Positions 23,299 to 27,086 of a DNA stretch of 27,086 bases are shown here, piece by piece. Every line of letters starts with the position of its first letter. The stretch's first letter is position 1. Source of the DNA: Defluviitaleaceae bacterium (GTDB lineage Bacteria; Bacillota; Clostridia; Lachnospirales; WRAX01); NCBI GenBank assembly GCA_009787945.1, contig WQSI01000009.1, forward strand, positions 1 to 27,086. Direction: 5' to 3'. Below the pieces are notes generated by a model, which saw nothing but the letters and a program-made list of their open reading frames with translations, did not search any database and was not told the origin of the DNA. A program made the translations under genes and the position numbers.

Positions 23299-24588
23299 AT
23301 GGATACCGCTGTAATTGCGCTTATCATTATTGGAGTTGCCCTTGTTTTGTACATCACAGACATTTTCCCTGTTGCAACCACATCCATCCTCGCCATACTT
23401 GCCATGGTTGTCTTTGATGTTATCCCCTTTTCTTCTGCTTTTGGGGGCTTTGCCAATGATATGGTTTTCCTGATAATTGGCATGGTTATCGTAGGCAACA
23501 CCTTATTTGAAACAGGGGTTGCGCAAATTTTAGGCAAGTCCATCATCAAAATATCACGGGGCAACGAAAAAATGTTTGTGGTTATTTTGATTTTGGTTGC
23601 TACAATTCCAGCGGCGTTTTTGTCCAACACCGCCGCCGCCGCTATGATGATACCCGTTGCAGCCTCTGCCGTTGCCGCATCAAATGGCAAATTTACTAAG
23701 AAAAACACATTTATGGTTATAGGTATCGCCGCCGTTACCTCTGGTGGGCTTACCGCCGTTGGCTCAACCCCTCAGCTTATCGCCCGCGACCGCCTTATCG
23801 AAGCAGGTATTGAGCCTTTCGGCTTTTTCGAGCTTGCATGGGCAGGCGCACCTGTAATAATCCTCCTTTTGGTTTACTACCTCACCATTGGTCGGGTGAT
23901 ACTCAAAAAAACTGCCAGACCAGGGGAAAACCTAACCGCTGACATCCCTCTGGATTACGGTATTAGAGAAGTAGAGCGCAACCCGCTAAAAATGGCGATA
24001 ACCCTTAGCGTTCTGGTTTTCTGTATCGTAGGCTTTATAAGCGATGGCTTTTGGGGGTTAAATTTATCCCTTGGCACAATTTCCATGATTGGCGCGGCAG
24101 TTTGCATCGCCACAAAATGCATTGGTCAAAAGCGGGTTTTTGAAACCATGGACTGGACAACAGTTGTGGTTATCGGCGCATCCCTAGGTTTGTCCGCAGG
24201 GCTTGACCAAAGCGGCGCAGGGGCAATGGTAGCAGAAGGCATGGTGGGGCTTCTTGGTGACAATGTATCCCCCTGGCTGCTAACGGCAGGGCTTGCCCTA
24301 ATCGCGGTAATCCTTGGCAATTTCATGTCATCAACGGCAACAGCGGCTCTGCTAATCCCCATATCAATGTCAGTTGCAATTGAAATGGGCATCGACGTAA
24401 AGGCTGTAATTATGGCAGTTGTAATCGCCTGTAACATCAGCTACGCAACCCCAGTTTCAACACCACCAATGACCATGACCCTTTCAGCAGGCTATAAATT
24501 TATTGACTATATCAAATTTGGCGGCCTGTTTAACCTGTTGGCATACGCCCTGGTGGTTCTGCTATTCCCGTTGATTTTGAATATATAA
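23299..24588 (+). CDS. SLC13/DASS-type anion (dicarboxylate) transporter
   Basis: A 429-residue membrane protein with many hydrophobic segments. Two family signature motifs that form the sodium and substrate sites in DASS transporters are visible as SNT (109-111, LSNTAAAAMMIP) and SST (344-346, MSSTATAALLIP), each beginning a broken helix hairpin, plus a TP-rich end SYATPVSTPP. Family members move succinate, fumarate, malate, citrate or sulfate with Na+; the substrate cannot be read from sequence. It is divergent from the hdr-frd cluster, so C4-dicarboxylate import or export for fumarate reduction is a sensible guess. ATG follows AAAGGAGA at 8 bases. Confidence 0.88.
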   Translation: MDTAVIALIIIGVALVLYITDIFPVATTSILAILAMVVFDVIPFSSAFGGFANDMVFLIIGMVIVGNTLFETGVAQILGKSIIKISRGNEKMFVVILILVATIPAAFLSNTAAAAMMIPVAASAVAASNGKFTKKNTFMVIGIAAVTSGGLTAVGSTPQLIARDRLIEAGIEPFGFFELAWAGAPVIILLLVYYLTIGRVILKKTARPGENLTADIPLDYGIREVERNPLKMAITLSVLVFCIVGFISDGFWGLNLSLGTISMIGAAVCIATKCIGQKRVFETMDWTTVVVIGASLGLSAGLDQSGAGAMVAEGMVGLLGDNVSPWLLTAGLALIAVILGNFMSSTATAALLIPISMSVAIEMGIDVKAVIMAVVIACNISYATPVSTPPMTMTLSAGYKFIDYIKFGGLFNLLAYALVVLLFPLILNI

Positions 24589-24644
24589 CGTCAGACATAC
24601 ACGTCATAAAACAAGCCGACACAACGCACCACCACGCACTCGCA

Positions 24645-24665
24645 CGTCATCCCGTGCTTGACGCG
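24645..24665. repeat. Truncated type B repeat
   Basis: CGTCATCCCGTGCTTGAC as at 12431 but the hairpin's right arm is degenerate, and a type A element begins six bases later. It is the third place where A follows B. Confidence 0.65.
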
Positions 24666-24671
24666 CAGAGT

Positions 24672-24744
24672 GTAGGGGCGCATATTATGCGCCCACGTCC
24701 GCACATACGCACCCCCCGTAGGGGCGCATAATATGCGCCCCTAC
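24672..24744. repeat. Type A element, 73 bp, perfect 23-bp terminal inverted repeats
   Basis: Left end 24672-24694 and right end 24722-24744 are perfect inverted copies of each other over 23 bases; each starts or ends with GTAGGGGCGC and itself includes the 19-base palindrome. The interior is only 27 bases, shorter than in the 4182 element, and holds no gene. Confidence 0.85.
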
Positions 24745-24750
24745 TATGCA

Positions 24751-24822
24751 GATACTTGCGAATTTTACAGAAATTGGAAGATGCGCATACGAAAGAATTG
24801 TTTTGCGATGAAGCGTTAGAAA
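24751..24822 (+). pseudogene. Decayed tail of a third paralogue plus pyrK 5' fragment
   Basis: 24755-24771 (TTGCGAATTTTACAGAAA) resembles the last codons LRIL-x-K of the two downstream paralogues, and 24789-24822 resembles the first twelve codons of pyrK (KELFCDEALER versus KELFCGEVLEN), with the initiating ATG changed to ACG. Nothing of the paralogue's earlier part remains; the type A repeat stands in its place. It reads as the remains of a first tandem copy. Confidence 0.7.
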
Positions 24823-24834
24823 GGAGGGGGCGCA

Positions 24835-25368
24835 ATGAAAAAATCTACAAAAAGACTAATAGGGATAACGTTAGCGGTTGTGGTTTTTGCTGCCGCCTTC
24901 TTCTTTTTCTTCGCACCTGGGTGGATGTTTGGCGGCATTAACACCGTAACTCCAGACAGCACAATTAAGGTTATTCAATTTTCGCACACCCGACGCACTG
25001 GTCTTTTGCACCCATCCACTTTTGATATAGATGTTCGCACAGAACACAACCTAAACCCAACACAGGCAGCAGAACTTTCTGAACTTTTGCGTAATTCTTG
25101 GTACAGACGTGTAGTCATGGGTAGGTCAACGCATTTTTACAGTGTGCCAGCAAGCGTAAATCAGTATTACACATTCCTTATAATGATTGATGATAATATC
25201 AACGGCTTTGCTGATTTCAGTGTTGGATGGGGCGGAAGAATATTTATGATTGGAAGAAGTTTATCTATGTTCCCCCGCGACAACCGCTCATTTTGGGTGC
25301 AAAATTTTTCGGGTTGGCAGGATGAACTATTAAGAATTTTAACAGAAACTGACGTAGGTTTACAATGA
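24835..25368 (+). CDS. Unknown single-pass membrane protein, paralogue 1
   Basis: A 177-residue protein with a positively charged start (MKKSTKR), one hydrophobic segment of about residues 9-28 rich in Phe (AAFFFFFAPGW) and a soluble, presumably extracytoplasmic domain of about 145 residues. No lipobox Cys follows the hydrophobic stretch, so it is an anchor or uncleaved signal. The domain contains AELSELLRNSWYRR and ends in DELLRILTE, both shared with the next gene. I do not recognise a family. The AGGAGG site lies 7 bases before ATG. Its TGA overlaps the ATG of a 12-codon mini-ORF. Confidence 0.75.
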   Translation: MKKSTKRLIGITLAVVVFAAAFFFFFAPGWMFGGINTVTPDSTIKVIQFSHTRRTGLLHPSTFDIDVRTEHNLNPTQAAELSELLRNSWYRRVVMGRSTHFYSVPASVNQYYTFLIMIDDNINGFADFSVGWGGRIFMIGRSLSMFPRDNRSFWVQNFSGWQDELLRILTETDVGLQ

Positions 25369-25403
25369 AAGAACTGAAGCATTGTAAAGGAGGGGGCGCA
25401 TGA
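25365..25403 (+). CDS. 12-codon coupling mini-ORF derived from the pyrK start
   Basis: ATGAAAGAACTG... encodes MKELKHCKGGGA. Its ATG overlaps the TGA of paralogue 1 and its TGA overlaps the ATG of paralogue 2, and it carries AGGAGG for the latter. It resembles the start of pyrK with a deletion. It is probably a duplication scar that may still allow reinitiation; a functional peptide is not claimed. Confidence 0.35.
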   Translation: MKELKHCKGGGA

Positions 25404-25900
25404 AAAAATCTACAAAAAGACTAATCGTGATAGTGCTAGCGGTTGTGGGTTTTGTTGCCGCCTTCTTCTTTTTCTTCGCCCCTGGGTGGATGCTTGGCGG
25501 CATCAACTACATCACTCCAGAAAGCAATGTGCGGATTACTCAATTTTTACACGTCCGCACACCCCTGGGTTCAGAAAGCTTTTTTGACTTTGAAACAATA
25601 GGGAGAACTGAATATCAACTAAGTCCCGAACAAGTTGCTGAATTGTCTAGTCTTATGCGCAACTCTTGGTATAGGCGCACTTTTAGGCAGATTTATAGAG
25701 TTCCCGAGGAAGTGACCCAATATTATCAGCATATTGTATGGATAGAACTTGACAATCACGGTGACTTTATTCACATCAGTTTCAATTCTCGTGGATTAGT
25801 ATTAAGATATGGAAGATATGGTGATTATTTGCGTATGCACAACGCAAACTGGCTCAATGAAATGTTAAGAATTTTAGCAAAAACTAACGGAGGTACATAA
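25400..25900 (+). CDS. Unknown single-pass membrane protein, paralogue 2
   Basis: A 166-residue protein with an N-terminus almost the same as paralogue 1 (MKKSTKRLI, Phe-rich anchor, FAPGWM-GGIN at about 27-36) and a diverged external domain that keeps AELSSLMRNSWYRR and EMLRILAKTNGGT. No lipobox or catalytic motif was recognised. Its TAA shares one base with the pyrK ATG (TAATG), so the two are coupled. An unrelated role beside pyrimidine synthesis, with co-expression by position only, is as likely as a functional link. Confidence 0.75.
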   Translation: MKKSTKRLIVIVLAVVGFVAAFFFFFAPGWMLGGINYITPESNVRITQFLHVRTPLGSESFFDFETIGRTEYQLSPEQVAELSSLMRNSWYRRTFRQIYRVPEEVTQYYQHIVWIELDNHGDFIHISFNSRGLVLRYGRYGDYLRMHNANWLNEMLRILAKTNGGT

Positions 25901-26682
25901 TGAAAGAATTATTTTGCGGTGAAGTGTTAGAAAACAAGTTAATTGCGCCTGATGTGTGGGATATGCGCATTTGCGCATCTGACACGGTGAAGGCGGCGCA
26001 AGCTGGGCAGTTTGTTTCGTTGTACACTGGAGATTCTGCCATGCTGTTGCCCCGCCCCATATCCATCTGCGAAATTGACCGTTTGGCAGGTGTTTTGCGG
26101 ATTGTATACCGTGTTGTTGGTGGCGGCACAGAAAAAATAGCTGCTCTTAAAACGGGGTGTCAGGTGCAGGGACTTGCCCCTTTAGGCAGTCACTATCAAA
26201 TCAACCCTAAACACGGCAAATTCGCCATTGTTGGCGGCGGAATGGGTACGCCCCCAATGCTTGCCCTTGCCTCTAAAATCCGCGGCGAAGTGCCGAACGC
26301 TCACATCTCGGTTTTCTTGGGCTTCCGCGACAAATCCCAAGTGATTTTGGATGATGATTTCACCAAATACGCCAACGGAGTAACTGTTTCCACAGATGAC
26401 GGCAGTTTTGGCGTAAAGGGCAACCCCATCCAGCTTTTGCCTGACAATCCAGAATTTGACGCAGTTTTCGGCTGTGGTCCTCACATAATGTTAAAATATT
26501 TAGCGAAATACGCTGATGGAAAAGGTTTGCCCTGTCACGTTTCCCTAGAAGAGCGCATGGCGTGTTCAATCGGGGCGTGTTTAGCCTGTGTCACCAAAAT
26601 AGGCACAACTAATGATTGGCAGTATAGCAGAGTTTGCGCATCTGGTCCTGTGTTTGATGCAAAGGAGGTCGTTTGGGAATGA
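25900..26682 (+). CDS. pyrK: Dihydroorotate dehydrogenase electron-transfer subunit PyrK
   Basis: A 260-residue flavin and [2Fe-2S] protein that passes electrons from PyrD's FMN to NAD+ in class 1B dihydroorotate dehydrogenase, in pyrimidine synthesis. FAD site RPISICEID (52-60), nucleotide fold VGGGMGTPPMLALA (111-124), GCGPHIMLKY (181-190), and the C-terminal cluster ligands C222, C227, C230 and C246. It overlaps pyrD by 4 bases (ATGA) and the previous gene by one. It is the same superfamily as the oxidoreductase at 15170-16009 but its Cys spacing and neighbour identify it as PyrK. Its first codons have been copied upstream during tandem duplication. Confidence 0.95.
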   Translation: MKELFCGEVLENKLIAPDVWDMRICASDTVKAAQAGQFVSLYTGDSAMLLPRPISICEIDRLAGVLRIVYRVVGGGTEKIAALKTGCQVQGLAPLGSHYQINPKHGKFAIVGGGMGTPPMLALASKIRGEVPNAHISVFLGFRDKSQVILDDDFTKYANGVTVSTDDGSFGVKGNPIQLLPDNPEFDAVFGCGPHIMLKYLAKYADGKGLPCHVSLEERMACSIGACLACVTKIGTTNDWQYSRVCASGPVFDAKEVVWE

Positions 26683-27086
26683 ATTTAAGTGTAAACATTG
26701 GCGGGGTAATGTGGAAAAACCCCGTAACAACCGCATCTGGTACGGTCAACAGCGGTAAGGAATATTCGGAATATATGGACTTTGGGCGGCTTGGGGCAAT
26801 AACCACCAAAGGCGTTGCCCCCACCCCTTGGCTAGGCAACCCAACGCCGCGGGTGGCAGAAACATACGGAGGTATGCTAAACGCAATCGGGCTGCAAAAC
26901 CCAGGGGCTGCAACATTTATCGAGAGTGACATACCTTTTCTGCGCGCTCTTGACACTGTGATAATCGTTAATATTTGTGGGCGCACAGCGGAAGATTTTG
27001 TGGAGGTTGCCCAAAAGCTAACCCAATGTGGCGGGGTTGATATGCTAGAGGTAAATGTATCCTGCCCCAATGTAAAAGAGGGGGGC
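26679..27086 (+). CDS. pyrD: Dihydroorotate dehydrogenase catalytic subunit PyrDB, 3' end beyond window
   Basis: The first 136 codons of an FMN-dependent class 1B dihydroorotate dehydrogenase, which oxidises dihydroorotate to orotate. Visible: NPVTTASGT (14-22), TTKGV (42-46), the LQNPG motif and EVNVSCPN close to the window end, where the Cys is the class 1 catalytic base. The start ATG overlaps the pyrK stop and follows AAAGGAGG. The rest of the protein lies outside the window. Confidence 0.93.
   Translation, partial: MNLSVNIGGVMWKNPVTTASGTVNSGKEYSEYMDFGRLGAITTKGVAPTPWLGNPTPRVAETYGGMLNAIGLQNPGAATFIESDIPFLRALDTVIIVNICGRTAEDFVEVAQKLTQCGGVDMLEVNVSCPNVKEGG

Noticed and set aside
23184..23708. 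A 174-codon open frame on the minus strand
   Set aside because: It is antisense to the transporter and shows a mirror of its helices, with no ribosome site and no recognisable domain.

Overview
The window looks like chromosome of an anaerobic, Gram-positive bacterium, most likely of the Clostridia (inference). Support: strong AGGAGG-type ribosome binding sites with ATG, GTG and TTG starts; a murE-murF-mraY-murD-ftsW cell-wall block; a class 1B dihydroorotate dehydrogenase pair (pyrK-pyrD); and a soluble Hdr/Flx-type electron-transfer cluster. MurE carries the DNPR motif of meso-diaminopimelate-adding enzymes. No rRNA, tRNA, CRISPR array, transposase or phage gene was seen, but small palindromic repeat elements are frequent.

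Layout. 1-8115 (minus strand) is a division and cell-wall operon read murE, murF, mraY, murD, a DUF3788 gene, ftsW, a PilZ gene and a truncated acetyltransferase gene. It has a good promoter before murE and a second one before murD. 8237-10251 (minus) is mgtE-ruvA, closed by a hairpin terminator. It is divergent from 10418-12429 (plus), a DUF2225 protein and a YcaQ-like winged-helix glycosylase-family protein; two good promoters sit back to back between them. 12430-12688 holds two tandem copies of a 102-bp multi-hairpin repeat and a terminator.

12689-23160 (minus) is the centre of the window: hdrB, hdrC, four small genes, a fifth small gene and a repeat, then hdrA, an MvhD/FlxC fusion, an AsrA/FlxB-like iron-sulfur protein, an AsrB/FlxA-like FAD/NAD(P) oxidoreductase, a previously easy-to-miss 41-residue ORF, and a soluble fumarate reductase-like pair (iron-sulfur and flavoprotein subunits). 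A SLC13-type anion/dicarboxylate transporter (23299-24588, plus) is divergent from hdrB. The gene set suggests a cytoplasmic NAD(P)H-linked, flavin-based electron-bifurcating complex in which HdrABC-Flx feeds fumarate reductase, with the transporter supplying or exporting C4-dicarboxylates. That is inference from gene content; no membrane anchor subunit or quinone-linked partner is present.

24589-27086 (plus) contains nested repeats, a decayed gene tail, two tandem paralogues of an unknown single-pass membrane protein, and the start of a pyrK-pyrD operon. Each paralogue junction carries a degenerate copy of the first codons of pyrK, recording the tandem duplication.

Repeat families. Type A elements begin GTAGGGGCGC, contain a perfect short palindrome, and in complete form have terminal inverted repeats (4182-4275, 24672-24744; partial at 20757 and inside murE). 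Type B units (CGTCAT...ATGACG with an inner hairpin) lie next to type A at three places. In murE a B-B-A block is inserted in frame inside the protein.
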